Source: Sequoia sempervirens
Taxonomy: Eukaryota > Streptophyta > Pinopsida > Cupressales > Cupressaceae
Assembly (NCBI GenBank): GCA_007258455.2
Contig: VDFB02252616.1
Location: forward strand, 116,886,128 to 116,950,127
Direction of reading: 5' to 3'
Length of the DNA: 64,000 nt
Part shown: one piece after another, positions 1 to 12,477 of the stretch
Layout: the number at the start of each line of letters is the position of its first letter
Position numbering within the stretch: position 1 is the first letter of the stretch
Position numbers and translations under genes: made by a program
Notes under the pieces: model-generated
Told to the model about the DNA's origin: nothing
What the model saw: only the letters and a program-made list of their open reading frames with translations
The model's database searches: none

Positions 1-3000
1 TATTTGATTGAAATATGCTTTGTACTTTAATGCATCACAGTTTTCTTTGAAATATTGATTGCACTTGTATTATCACAAAAGATATAAATAGGCTCACCAT
101 ACACCGCTTTGATATCCTTCAATATTTTCCTCATCCATAATACTTATGTGCAGCAAGATGCTGCTGCAATGTACTCAACCTTTGTAGTAGATAAGGAAAT
201 TGAATCTTTTTTCTTACTTATCCATGATACCAATCTACATCTAAGAAATAATGCACCACCACTTGTAGGTTTTCTATCATCCACACAACCAACCCAATTT
301 GCATCTATGTAAGCACTCAATGTGAAATCAATATCCTTAGGATATCACAAGCCATAATCCAGAGTGCCCTTCAAATATCTGAATATCCTCTTCACTGCTG
401 CAACATGTGTCTCTTTAGGATCTTCTTGAAATATACCCATAAGACAAACTACATGCATGATATCCAGTCTAGCAATTAGGTATATTATTCCAATCATAGA
501 TTTATACTTGCTCTAGTCAGCCTTAGGGGATTCATCATCCTTACTCAATTTACAATCAATAACCATAGGTGTACATATCGGTTTGGAGTCATCAATTCCA
601 AACTTCTTCAACATTTCTTTAACATACTTTGATTGTGAAATGAATATGCCTTTATCTTTTTGATTGATTTGTGGCCCAAGGTAGAAATTCATCTCCCCAA
701 ACATAGACATTTCAAACTCTTTTTGCATCTCTTCTGCAAATTTCTTGCACATAGCTTCATTTCCTCCAAAAATTATGTCATCAACATACACAAACACTAT
801 CAAGATTCGATCTTCCTCAACCTTAAAGTAAAGATTACTATTTGTGTTGCCTTTATTGAATCCTTGTTGTATCAAATATTTTCCAACCTTGCATACCAAG
901 GTCTAGGAGCTTGCTTTAATCCATACAATGCCTTCTTCAATCTACAACCTATATTAGCTTTATCTAACAACTAAAATCCTTTTGGTTGTTCCATGTAGAC
1001 TTCTTCCAACTCCACATTCAAGAAAGCATACTTCACATCCATCTAATAAACTTTAAAGTCCTATGTGTTGCAAATTTCAAGAGCATCCTGATCACTTCCA
1101 TTCTAGCCACCAAAGCAAATGTCTCCTCAAATTCTATTCCTTCAACTTGTGAGTAACCCTTACACACAATTCTTGCCTTGTTTCTCACCACTTCTCCATT
1201 CTCATTCAACTTGTTTTTGAATACCCACTTAGTCTTTTCTATATCTTCTTCCTCTTCATTTTTTACTTCCTTTTCCTTAGCTTTTTCTTCTTATTTTCCT
1301 CCACAAGTAGGTTCATCTAATTCATATCAATTTATCACCACTAAATTCCTCAAATATTTATCAACCTTGACACTTGCACTCTAAATAATCTTTCTCAATC
1401 TTTTATTGTAACATTTGTAAGCTTTGCTCTTAGTAGAATATCCAAGGAAGATACCTTCATTAGACCATGCATCATGTGTTCTGATATAGCATTTTCTTCT
1501 AAACACCCTAAAGTACTTGACAGTAGGGATCCTTTTGTACCACAACTCATAGGGATTCTTTATGTTGTTAGCTTTTTTTTGAACTTTGTTAAGTATGTAA
1601 AAAGTAGTATGAATTTCTTCTCTCCAGTAGAATTTTGGTAGGTTAGCTTCTTTCATCATAGTCCTTGCAGCTTCTTGAACATTCACTGTTTTCCTTTCAA
1701 CCACTCCATTGTGTTGAGGAGTCATAGGGGTAGATAAGTGCCTTTTTATGCCATGATTCTTACAAAAAATGTTAAATTCATTAGAGGTGAACTTTCCACC
1801 TCCGTCAGACCTCAAAAATTTGATCTTCAAATCCATTTCATTCTCAGCCATAATTTTAAATGCTTTGAATCTATCTAGGGATTCATATTTCTCTTTAAGA
1901 AATTTAACCCATGTCATTCTAGGATAATCATCAATCAAGAGAATGAAATAATTGTCAACTTGAAGACTTATCACTCTTTTAGGACTACAAAATTTTTTAT
2001 GCACCAACATCAACAATCCAGTAGAAGATTGTTCTTTTCCCTTAAAACTACTTCTTGTTGTTTTCCAAATTGACAATCTTTGCAAATAGAATTGATAGGC
2101 TTTGTACATTTTGACAAATCTCTCATTGCTTGAACTAAACTAATTCTAACCAAGTTATCAAGAATAATGTGACACATCCTCCTATGCCATAACCAACTAT
2201 CATTAATCCAAGTCATAAAAAAGTGACCATCAACACCCTTGAGTTGATAGATATTTTCATTTTCCTCTTTCTAGCAACAATCATAGTTCTGGATCCTTTT
2301 TTGATCTCACATCCATCATCCTGAAACATAAGTTTGTATCCTCTGTTACACATTTTTTGAACACTCAAGAATTTATGCCTTAAACCTTTAACATAGTAAA
2401 CATCTTCAGTATTGTGCTTTCCATCAAAACTGGTTGAACCTATTCAACAAGTCTTAGCACTTGAATCATCTCCAAATTTAACAATTCCTCCATCATATAT
2501 TTTAAGTTTAATAAACTTACTCTTGTCTTTGGTCATATGATTTGAGCAACCACTATCAAGAACCCAATAGTTCTTATCCTGTCTGACATAAAAAGAAAAT
2601 ACCAAAGTACCTCCAATCTTATCCTTTTTCTTCAAAGTATTTTCCTTCACACAACTTTCAGAGTTAGCAAAAATATGTTCATCTTTTAAATCCAAGAACA
2701 AGCATTCATTATCATCATCTCCATAATCAGATTCATCATTAGAAATTCTACCATCTTCTCTAACATAATAGCTTTTCTTGATCATCTTTCCTTTGTTTTC
2801 CTTGTTCTTATTGTTCACAACTCTATTTGGACATCTTGAAGCATAGTGACCTATATTTCCACAATTGAAAAATTTGAAAGGTAATTTACCTTTTTACTTA
2901 TTGATGTCATTTTTCATCCTTCTTATAAAGTTGGCTTCTACATCATCAAGATCATTTGTATCTAAATATTCTTTTTTTTTTAATTTTCCAACCTTGAAAG

Positions 3001-3619
3001 TAGTCTCCACTTTTGCACCTTTGTTCAGACCATTTTTTCTCATTTCAAATGTAGTTAGTGTGCCATACAACTGATCTCTATTGTAAGTATTAAAATTTTC
3101 AACTTCCTCAATAGTAGAAACCTTTTCACCATAACAATTAGGAAGAGTTCTAAAAAAATTCTTTACCACTTTATATTCTTTGACTTTTGTACCAAGACCT
3201 CTCATTGCATTGACAAGTTCAACAACCCTCTGCATGTAACTTGTGATGGTTTCATCTTTAGACATTCACAAATTCTCAAATTATATCTTTAAATTTTGCA
3301 TCTTAGCTTGTTTAAAATTATTATCACCTTCATAAATACTTTCTAACTTATCCTAGTTCTCTTTAGCATTTTTTGGATCCATAACTTTCACTAACTTAGA
3401 ATTTGAAAGACTACTCAAAAGAACAAACCTTTCCTTACCATTTATTTCATAGGCCTTGATTTCATTGATTATGCTCAGTGCATTTGTAGGTATGGAATAT
3501 ACAGTCTTCATTTCCTATGCAACATAAAATCCAGTGTACACCAGATAGACTTATATCTTCACTTCCCAGAATGCATAGTTTGTTCCATCGAACATAGGGA
3601 TCTCATCCTTGTTTTCCAT
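1..3619 (-). pseudogene. Copia-1 Gag-Pol polyprotein, broken and partial
   Basis: Retrotransposon polyprotein for the capsid and replication enzymes. I place the start at 3619: the frame begins with residues MENKDEIPMFDG, as expected for copia Gag, 45 bp inside the PBS. Visible parts are a Gag segment (about 2894-3619), an acidic linker and protease with a DSG motif in WVLDSGCSNHM (about 2535-2560), a GAG-pre-integrase segment with WHRRMCH (2010-2216), the integrase core including GVVERKTVNVQEAARTMM (1381-2109), RT with the YVDDII catalytic box (about 770-800) and RNase H (1 to about 480). Stops and frameshifts separate these blocks, for example near 3540, 3350, 2440, 1380 and 900, so it cannot make the full protein. 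The C-terminus is outside the window. Confidence 0.88.
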
Positions 3620-3663
3620 CCCAAATCTACCTCAAGAAATCAAGCTTTTCTCCAAGGAACCTT

Positions 3664-3675
3664 GCTTTGATACCA
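3664..3675 (-). other. Primer binding site of copia-1 (initiator Met tRNA type)
   Basis: Read on the minus strand this is TGGTATCAAAGC, 2 bp after the LTR end CAACA. It matches the usual plant PBS TGGTATCAGAGC complementary to the 3' end of initiator tRNA-Met, with one change. It fixes the element's orientation and inner LTR boundary. Confidence 0.85.
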
Positions 3676-3677
3676 AT

Positions 3678-5083
3678 TGTTGAATGAACAATACAACTGA
3701 GAGGGGGGTAAATCAATTGTATAAAATTAAAACATCAAAACCCTCAATAGAAATTAGATCCACATGCATTCATTAAACCATTAATGTATTATAATTTTTA
3801 AACATGAAAATCATATAAAAAACTGAAACAACCAACACCATACACAAGAGAACACTAGATTTATGTGGAAAAACCTAGAAGGGAAAACCCATTGTGAATA
3901 TTATCTCACAATATAAGTAATTTCAAAACTGGTACAAAGAGACTCACTTTCGTAATATGATACACTATCCAAAAAGGATCATAGCCATAATAGAAAGAAG
4001 AAAGAAGATAGAATGTTACACAAAGAACACAATCTCAATGCAACAAAGAATCCACCACCATAGCTCCAACAACACTCATATCCTTCAAGAGATCAATATA
4101 CCTCCAACTCATTGCATTAAGTAATCTTGCATTATATTTTGCACTACATTTCACACTTCTACACTTAGTCTCACATCACAACACTCAATTTTATTCCACA
4201 CCCTATCTCGCATCAACTCACCTTGCATTTATACCATCCAAAACTTGAAAAACATCTTCAAGTTGGTTATACACACTTTACACTTTACAAATTCAATGAT
4301 AGGTCGCCATTAAGCATTCTTGTGGTGGATAGGAATGAAAGTGGACAAATACAAAACTTAATTGGGACCCAAATCAACTCTTATATGCCATGCTATGCCT
4401 TCACCAAAACTTGGAAATATTCAAATGTAGTGTAAACACTAGGTCGATCATTACCCATGCAAAAACCATTAAAATTTGAAGTACATGCTTCGTCAAATCC
4501 AAGGATGACTTGAAAACCACACACCATGCTTATAGAACATCTAGAATAATCTGCAAACCACCTAGGATCCAACAAATTCTTTGCACCAACTTTCTCCTTC
4601 ATAATGTACACAACTTGTGCACTCAACTACACTACCAAATATTATAACTCTAAAATCCATCTTTGGGAGCACCAAACCATGAATCCTCTTGAAAAAGGCA
4701 AGAGATCAACACCATCAACATACCTTTAAAATTGCAAGAACTGAAGAAAAATTGTAGAGAATTGCGGAGAAAAAACATTTCCCCTAGACACCTATATAAG
4801 CAATACTTCAAAGCCAGTTCACACACTGGTGAACATAACTTCTTCTACTCATCGATCCAGGAGCCCAAATTCTGGATATAGAAACTCTAAACACCTCTAA
4901 CCAACATATCCAACCACACAAGTGAATATTCAACCTAGAAGAAATGGGAAGCAAAACCATAACACCTCTACAAACCATAACACCTCTGACACCGCAACCA
5001 TAATAAAAATAATACAGCACAATTGGCACCAATACCAACACAAGCTTGTTGACATCAATGAAAACAACTTCATACTTGCAACA
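3678..5083 (-). repeat. 5' LTR of copia-1
   Basis: The block starts TGTTG and ends CAACA on the plus strand, a perfect 5-bp terminal inverted repeat of the TG...CA class. On the minus strand its 3' end lies 2 bp from the PBS. Length 1406 bp. The outer boundary at 5083 rests only on the terminal motif, because the partner LTR is outside the window. No coding function is seen inside it. Confidence 0.7.
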
Positions 5084-5423
5084 TATTCTTAGTTTCTTTC
5101 ACCACCAACCATTTTTTAAATCAAAATTGGTATTAAAAATGAAGGAAAATAATACCCAACTAATTGAATAATATTTTAAATTCATTATCTTCAAAAATAT
5201 TCAATGAAACTAAAAGAAAGTTGAGTCCAATGGATGCCACCAAAAAATATTAAAATATTTATTGAAACATGAAATTTTGTCAAATAAATGACAATAATGT
5301 TGCTCTATTATACCTCAAACAATAAAAAATACAAATAAATTACATTCCAAAAATTGAAAACCAAAACCAAACTAAAATATTTTTGGGTGATGCATATTTA
5401 CTATTTTCCCCAATGCTCTTGCA
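5084..5423 (-). repeat. Truncated 3' LTR of the chromovirus
   Basis: On the minus strand an LTR start TGCAAGAGCATTGG lies at 5423. The boundary was placed by comparison with the element at 32485-36123, whose LTRs end at the same motif (CTCCTGCA on plus) and are followed by a similar internal sequence, ACACATTGGGTA. The LTR is cut at 5084 by copia-1, and its remainder should lie on the far side of copia-1, outside the window. Confidence 0.5.
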
Positions 5424-7935
5424 TCAAACACATTGGGTATGAATATGTTCCATGAGTGTGCAACACATGAAAATTTTGGTAATGTTGGAACCAAATTTGC
5501 ATACTTTTCCAAGTTTGAAGTGATGACCCACAAAGCCTCATCAACTTCACAGTTCTTCAAAAAAACCAAATAATCTCAATATTCATTCCATCTTATCCTT
5601 TTGGCAATGCAATAATCAATTACTTGATCAATTTTCTCAAATTTCTTCTCCAGAAACTGGTGTACCCATTCAAGTGCATCTAACAAATTTGATTGTGTAT
5701 CCCACTATCCACTAGTTTCTCCTTCATAATACTTATACAAACCAACAACAATAAATATTGGTGAAATATCTATACTTTTTGGAAGATCAATCTCATATTC
5801 ATTTGATGAGAACTTCCACAAAATTTTCTATGGGCTATATTTTTCCACTTCAGTTTGTTATATGTTCCCTGTGGGAACCTTTTGTTCTATAAATGTGTCA
5901 TTACCAAGTCTCCTATGTACATTATCAAACATTCCTTATACTTAATGGCACTCTTTTCCAAATTATCTCACTTCTTTTTGTAATTACACCATTTCTTCCC
6001 AAATCCACACTATCCCTAAACTCGTCAACTCCTCAGGGAGTATATCCATAGAAAAATTGAAATGGACTTCTTCCTACACTTTGACTGACTGAATTGTTGT
6101 ATGCAAACTCAACTTGTGCCAATGTCAAATCTAATTGATTGGGTTTGTTACCCACCAAACACCTCAATAAATTACCCAAAATTTGATTCACAACTTTGAT
6201 TTGACCATCGATTTTAAGATAATAAGCTAAGTTAAATCCAAATTGTGTTTCCATCTTCCACAAAGCATACCAAAAATGATCAACAAATTCAATATCCCAA
6301 TCTGAAATGATACTCTTTGGAAAGCCATGTAACAAAACTATCTCCTTGAAAAAAAAGTAGCTATGTGGGAAGCATCACTACATTTTTGACATGGTATAAA
6401 ATGAGTCATCTTTGAAAATATATCCACCACAATAAAAACTAAATAATTACCTCTTTATGTTTGTGGGGTCCCCAAAACAAATATATACTATTACATTCCC
6501 ATGGTCTCTCCAGTATTAGCAACGATTGGTACAATTTGGTGTTTTGTCTCACTCCTTTGGCATGATGGCCTATCTGGAAACTTTGCACCATTATTTTTAC
6601 ATCTGCTCTCATCCCTAGCCAATATTAATTCCCATTCAACTATTCCAATGTTTTATGCATTCCAAAATTCCCACTCAAACCCTCACCATGTTTCTCTCTT
6701 ATGAAATTTTCCCTCATTGATCCTTGAGGTATACTCAACCTCTTCCCTTTGAACAACAAATTATCTTGAATGAAATATTCCAACCATGGAGTTCTATCCA
6801 TCCCCATTAGATTCTTACATGCTACCCAAGCTTCTTTAAAATTTGTCTTCCTCATACAAATCCCCCATTAAAGCAAAACTAGCAACACTGACTCTTAGCT
6901 CATTCAAAAAAAAACATCTACTCAATGCATCAATGACACAATTTGATTTCCCACTTCTATGTTTTAAAAAATGAATAACTTTGAATAAATTCAATCTTCT
7001 TCACATGCATTTGATTTAATTTACCTTGGCTTTTTAAGAATTATAATGTGTGATGATCAAAGTACAACATGAATTTCTTTGGTAGCAAGTAGTGTCTCCA
7101 TTTATTGCCTGACACACAGTCTATTTTAACTGACTTGACACACCTGAGACAACCACTGATTTCATCCTAGCTCTATAGAAGCTCACTAGTCCATGGAAGC
7201 TTCTTGCTTCAAACATAGTCCTTAGTGAAGAAAAATCTACAATTGTTTTTACCTTTTCTAGATCTATTTTTAACCCACTTCCAAAAACAACAAACCCCAA
7301 TATACTAACTCTTTCATGAAGCTGCACTTTTTCAAATTCATCAACTTTTATTTTATTTAGCCTTAGCAAAATTGATCTAACATGTTGTAAATGTTCATAT
7401 TTTGTATTATTAAATATGAGAATACCATCCAAATACACAATAATAAATATACCGAGATATGGATTCAACACTTCATTCATAAACCTCATGAAATTTATTA
7501 TAGAATTTGTCAATCCAAACAACATCACCAACCATTTGTACAACCCATCCTTAGTTTTTCAATATAGTTTTCCATCCAACTCTATCTCTTATTCTTATTT
7601 GATAACATCCACTCTTCAAATAAAATTTTGTGAAGTATTTAGCCCCACTCAAGAAATCCATCATATCATCCATTCATGGTAATGTAAATTGGTATTTGAT
7701 AGTTCTTTTATTTATGGCTCTAGAATTCATACTCATCCACCATTCACCATCCTTTTTGGGTGCCAATAGTGCTAGAACAACACACAAAATCAAGCTTTCT
7801 CTAATAAGATGCTTGTCAAGAATCTCTTGCACTTTCCTATTTATCTCCTCATTCTCCATAGGCATTGGTGGAACCCCTAAATTTTTTTATGTTCCACTTA
7901 TTTTAAATCCATATCTGACTATTTCCTTGATCTTG
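5372..7935 (-). pseudogene. Chromovirus Pol: RT, RNase H, integrase, chromodomain (broken)
   Basis: Pol of a gypsy chromovirus, read from 7935 downward. RT begins near 7930 and shows LLAPKKDGEWWMSMNSRAIN (about 7700-7790). The catalytic box is YLDG, not YLDD (about 7440-7460), so an active-site Asp is lost. RNase H is weak at 6860-7120. The integrase zinc region contains HGEGLSGNFGMHKT (about 6645-6690) followed by AKGVRQNT (about 6530); the core holds SIISDWDIEFVDHFW (about 6255-6320). After the core comes YEIDLPKSIDISPIF (about 5755-5800) and then a chromodomain-like end with YLVFLKNCEVDEALW (about 5525-5580). Several stops and frameshifts lie between blocks. The family call is secure; the exact ends are approximate. 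Confidence 0.82.
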
Positions 7936-8000
7936 ATTTGTTGTCCCCTGGGTAAGGATTTTGAGTTTCAAGGTTTAGGGTTTATCACCTTCTCTTTTCA

Positions 8001-8857
8001 AACCTTAGACCCTTTTTGGTTTAATTCCTCATTGATATATTTTGGTCCATGGTCTAATATTTTCTTATGGTTGGCGTCTTGAATAATTTCATTATTCTAA
8101 GCTTGACTTATGCCTTAGGTTTTGTTATGTCTTTGTTAGTCATTTTACCTAGGTGCCCCCCTTTTAAAACAAATTTGAGCATGTGCACAAATAATTTACT
8201 TAAGTGATACCCATCGCATGCCACAAATGCATCATGGTTTTCCTTTTTCTCATTGGCTTCATTTTCATGATGAGTGATGCATTTTTTTCTTCCCATCACT
8301 GGCTATCTTCACATCACTAATTGTTAATTTCCTGCTATAACCATTTGTGAGATGGGTGATGCTTTAACATCTCATTTACATTGTTTTTTTCCTTTGCATT
8401 GTGGTTTGCTTTTCCCCCACCCATTTTATTTCAGTGATGGGTGATGAATATGTTTAGTTCATCATGAAACCCTAACACATTGTGGTTTGTTCACTGCTGA
8501 CTTGCTTAATTTCCATGATGCATGATGAAACCCTCGATTTCATATGAGGGACACATGTCTCACATCCCATTCATCGTTGCTACCCTTCACAATGCTAATT
8601 TCATTCCCACTAACCCAAAGCTTTGCATGATGCATCTTGAACACCTATGATCTTTCCACTTGTCTTGATCTTTTGCCATCACCTCATTCTTTCACATTGC
8701 CAATACATTTTTATCTCCAAAGCACATAACAATGATGAGCGATGGGCAACAAAAGAAATGAAGAATATTCTCAAAGGTGCTAGCCTCAATCAATACATTG
8801 TAGAGTTCCCTTGCATCGTGATTCCATTTCAAACACATATCAAAAGAACAATGCACG
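8001..8857. other. Unassigned AT-rich segment with repeated GATGNGTGATG motif
   Basis: No domain is recognised on either strand. The short frame at 8108-8299 (minus) has no family signature. The stretch carries five loose copies of a GATGGGTGATG-like motif near 8268, 8351, 8435, 8515 and 8730. It could be a decayed gag/5' region of the chromovirus or the leader of the plus-strand frame that follows; the sequence does not decide. Confidence 0.4.
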
Positions 8858-11306
8858 ATGAGCTACTACAAAGGAAGAAACAAGAGATATATCGAAGGGA
8901 TATTCCAAACTGGAAGGGGTAAGGGAACATTTTCCCCAGATTATACAGTATTGTCTGATTTTGTATTTTCAAAGGGAGGCTGGACGCATTTTGATAATTT
9001 CTTTGATGATTACCATTTGAGGTGTGGACCAAAGTGGCAACATGATCCTGAGCGTTTCTTTGCACTTTTCAGACAAAGAATAAAAGCTGGAATTTTTTTG
9101 CATGAGTTCAATTTCCCTGAAGACTTGATTAGAAATGAATTTGATTTGAATAGACAGGATTTGAACAAGGAGAAATGGATAGCTTATGGTAAGCTACTAG
9201 ATGTTGTGCACAAAATGGATCTAAAATATGATCCACTATTGGAGTTTAGTCCCCACCATAAGAAAATTGATTTTCTGATGGGAGACTTCAAGGAAATTAT
9301 GGGCACATTGAGGACAAAAAAGCTAAATTTAGAATTGAGTGTGGGTGTACAAGAGCAAGGTGCCAGACCAATTGAAACAAGATCGGCATACCAGCCTACA
9401 AAAAGGTGGCCCATTTACAGGAGGAAAAAGGATAGTAGTAGTGATGAAGAAGTGGACAGAAAAGGAAAACAGATTATGAAAGTGCCTCCACAACCAAGTC
9501 CAAAATTCAAAGTGCCTGGGGCAATCAAAATTATTGATTTAGAATCATCACCGGAAGACAACCCCTCATCACCACCATCCAAGCCAAGCCCTAAGAGGCA
9601 AAGAATTGATCAACCATAGGAGGATCTAATGGATGCAATTATTGTTACTGATCAAGACATGCAAGTTGGTATGCCTTCCCCTCCTAGGCCAGCTGAATTA
9701 GTTTTATCTTATTTAGATATGAAAGGTAAAAGTGTACAAGATGCAAGAATGGAGGCATGCAAGGAGTTTCTAGATGACAATACATTTGTAAAAACTCTTG
9801 TATTCTTGTAATTGGTATGGAGGATGAAGTTTGAAGAGTATTAAGATAAATGTAGGCAGAGAAGAGAACTAAGACCTGACAGGTCAGACCAGGAGAATGA
9901 TGAGGAGGTAAAAGCTGAATTAATGGAAGAATTCAAGAACATCACTCCTGAAGAAGGAAGAAAACTGGTGAGTCAGGCTGGTGTATTAATTATGCCTAAA
10001 TGGGACATTGCAAATGCAATAGCTTTTAATTCTATTATGAAGTCTAAGAATCCCTTTCAAGACTCTGAAGAAGAGGTCAAGGAAGCATTGCAAAACTTTG
10101 CTTTCAGTGAGGAATATGAAACTCTGGCAATTTGGGCATTGGCCCCACAAGGGAGAAAACCAAATGTTTCTGATATTAATCCAAATTTCAAGGGAGGATT
10201 GATAATAAAGAGAGCTTCAGAGACCTCAACCATTGAGGCCACTAATTTGACTGTGAATGTGGCCAAATTGGCCCAAAAGACTGCTAAAAGGGAGGAAGCT
10301 GAAAGGAAGAGCTTAATGGAAAAATATAACCTTTTGATTGAGGAGTACAGCAAGATGCAGCAGAAAAATGTTGAGTTGCAAATTGAAGTGGAGAGGTTTA
10401 GGTATAAGCAGATTGGGGAGACATCAAGTGCTCCACGAACCAGTACATTACCTTCCACAGCAGGGTCAGTGTCTCCTGCTTTTCCAATTGTTTCCACACC
10501 AGGATCTCCCAGTCAGAATCTTGTCCTTACCTTTTCTTTAGAGGAAGTGGAAGAAGAAACAAAGTGCTATGTCGATCCTACAAAGAAGCAGGTCTTGCAA
10601 AAAATTGATGAATTGTAGGAATCATTAAAGAAAAGTGAGGAGGGATCTCTCTTAAAGCAAAAGGAAATTATTACTACTGTTTTGAGGCATTTAAATGAAA
10701 AGGTTGATAGCAAATTGCTATCTATACATTCTTTATATTCTTTGTTGTTAGCAGCAATAAAGAATATTGATAAGGATCAAGAAGTAGTGATACCAATAAT
10801 TGCAAATTGGATCCCTAGGGCCAGTGATCTGGATATCATGAATAAGGCCTCAAGGTTTGATATAAATAATAGGCCCCAATCATTAAAGCCTACTCATGTG
10901 TTAGTAAAATCATTGCAAGGTTTTTAGACCTTACCAGATGACTTGAGTAGGAAGATTAGGGAGCTGGTGAAGAATTTCAATGATTGGGGTAACACATTGT
11001 TACTTGATATAATTGATGAGTATGGGAAAATTAGGTCATTTCAATAATGGGAGGATCAAGCAAGTGAGGCCATCAATGATCAAATAAATTCAATTTGTGA
11101 TGACTCAGACTATGATTTATTGGTGAGCTGTATGGACAAAATCATTAGTACCAGCTCATTTTTGGAATCTTTTGAAAGAGATGTGAATTAGGTAGCGGTA
11201 AAATACACCTTATAATACCAAGGTGGATGAGGTAATTAATTTTGACTAGCTGATTGATGATGAGTACCAGAATTGGGTAAATAAATATTTGAATAAGGAG
11301 GAGTAA
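8858..11306 (+). pseudogene. Long uncharacterised reading frame (about 815 codons), stop-interrupted
   Basis: From the ATG at 8858 a single frame runs 777 codons to 11191 with no frameshift but seven in-frame stops (TAG 9617, TAA 9809, TAA 9842, TAG 10616, TAG 10925, TAA 11045, TAG 11189). A one-base frame change then gives a further stretch ending at TAA 11304-11306. I do not recognise the family. Residues 1-155 look globular and aromatic (GGWTHFDNFFDDYHLRCG). Residues about 185-250 are Ser/Pro/Lys rich with basic clusters and IKIIDLESS. Residues about 465-515 form a likely coiled coil (AKREEAERKSLMEKYNLL). A Ser/Thr/Pro linker and a helical C-terminus follow. It lies head-to-head with the chromovirus and just before an LTR-like block, so a gag-like or accessory protein of a non-autonomous retroelement is my best guess. 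A decayed host gene is less likely. Confidence 0.6.
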
Positions 11307-11339
11307 AAGGAGTGAACTACTAACAGGTGGCAGATCAGA

Positions 11340-12477
11340 TGTTGCGGTTGCAACGGTTCCAGTTTTGTGTTGACGACTTTCTCAATGTGGTTTTCTTGTG
11401 GTTTTTTGCATCAACGTTCCTCAACTAATATGATGGACAATAATATTTTCCAAGGTGGTGGCTGTTGTAAAAAAATTTGGAATATCACCAGGTGCTCCAA
11501 TTGACTTGTGACAGGTGTACTTTATGGCTCGGTGCTTGTTTGTTCCTTCATTTTCTATAAGAAGGATTTCAAGGCCAGAAGTACGGGTTAGCAAGTTAGA
11601 TAATTTTTGTCGAGTCTAGGTGAAGTTGCAAAGCAAATTGTAAAGTACGATGGTTTTAGAGAAATTCAATTTAGGTTTTGAGTCATTCTGTAATAGGTTT
11701 TGAGTTCATAGAGATTTAATGTTGTATAACAGTACTAGCATTTGAGTTGAAATGAAAATTTGAGCTCATGTCTCTCCATTGTACATGCATATCTGAACTT
11801 TGAATGAAATAACTAAAGGTTGTTTTATCCATCTCACTGTTGTGGTGTGTATGATTCTATTTTAGCTTTAATTCAAGGAATTAATTAAAATGCTTGAATG
11901 GGATTATAGACGGATATGTGTTGTATAAGGATTTGATAAGTAGTCCTAGGTTAGAATGCATACTAATAAAATTGTAATGCAATATTGTCAGGGATCTTAT
12001 ATGCGATGTATTAAATTTGTTATAAACCTCTAGATGCTTATGAATTTGACTCCTGCAATGGATATATGGCACTGATCTAAGTTGTAATTATTAGTGTAGT
12101 TTAGTATTTGTTTGTCTTTCCTAGAGCTTGCTACAAATTAAAATCATTGACTATCTTATACAATGGATTGTGTTTAGTTATCTCACTCCGTGATAGTTGA
12201 TATTATCTATGAGCAACCAATTCTAGTTGATATTATCTTATCATGTTGAGCTATTAAGTGAAATCATCTACTATTGTTAATGTTGTTTATAATAATGGTG
12301 CAGAGGTTGTAAAACATTAAGGGATCACCCTCCCGGGTCTTGTAGAGCCCGAAGTGTAGGAGGCTTTTAAAGTCCTCGTCAGTTGGTCCAGGTTCTTCGA
12401 GCTGCCTTTGATTGGAATTGGCAATTCCATAGGTATATTAGAAGATAAACTTGGTTATATTGTAAAAAGAACCAACA
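11340..12477 (+). repeat. Possible LTR downstream of the uncharacterised frame
   Basis: A block starting TGTTGCGGTTG and ending ACCAACA lies 33 bp after the frame's stop, preceded by a partly purine-rich stretch (AGGTGGCAGATCAGA). The TGTTG/CAACA ends fit an LTR. It contains a GC-rich patch near 12326-12365 unlike the AT-rich surroundings. No second copy is in the window, so both the LTR call and its limits are tentative. Confidence 0.35.

Larger units (their letters stand above)
1..5083 (-). mobile_element. Copia-1: Ty1/copia LTR retrotransposon, 3' end outside window
   Basis: A minus-strand copia element runs off the left edge. In transcription order it shows a 5' LTR (3678-5083), a tRNA-iMet type primer binding site (3664-3675), gag, protease, integrase, reverse transcriptase and the start of RNase H. 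The domain order with integrase before RT defines Ty1/copia. The 3' LTR must lie left of position 1, so LTR divergence and target duplication cannot be read. It lies in the 3' LTR of the neighbouring chromovirus and is therefore the younger of the two. Confidence 0.88.
5084..8000 (-). mobile_element. Decayed Ty3/gypsy chromovirus fragment
   Basis: A minus-strand gypsy element in which RT, RNase H, integrase and a C-terminal chromodomain can be followed in the order typical of chromoviruses. Its 3' LTR begins at 5423 and is cut at 5084 by the copia-1 LTR. No gag, protease, PBS or 5' LTR is recognisable to the right of about 8000, so the 5' half has been lost or is beyond recognition. Sequence next to its 3' LTR boundary resembles the non-autonomous element at 32.5-36.1 kb. 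Confidence 0.8.

Noticed and set aside
9184..9414. Minus-strand frames within the unknown protein frame
   Set aside because: The plus-strand frame is much longer and continuous through several domains; the minus frames are short and have no motifs.
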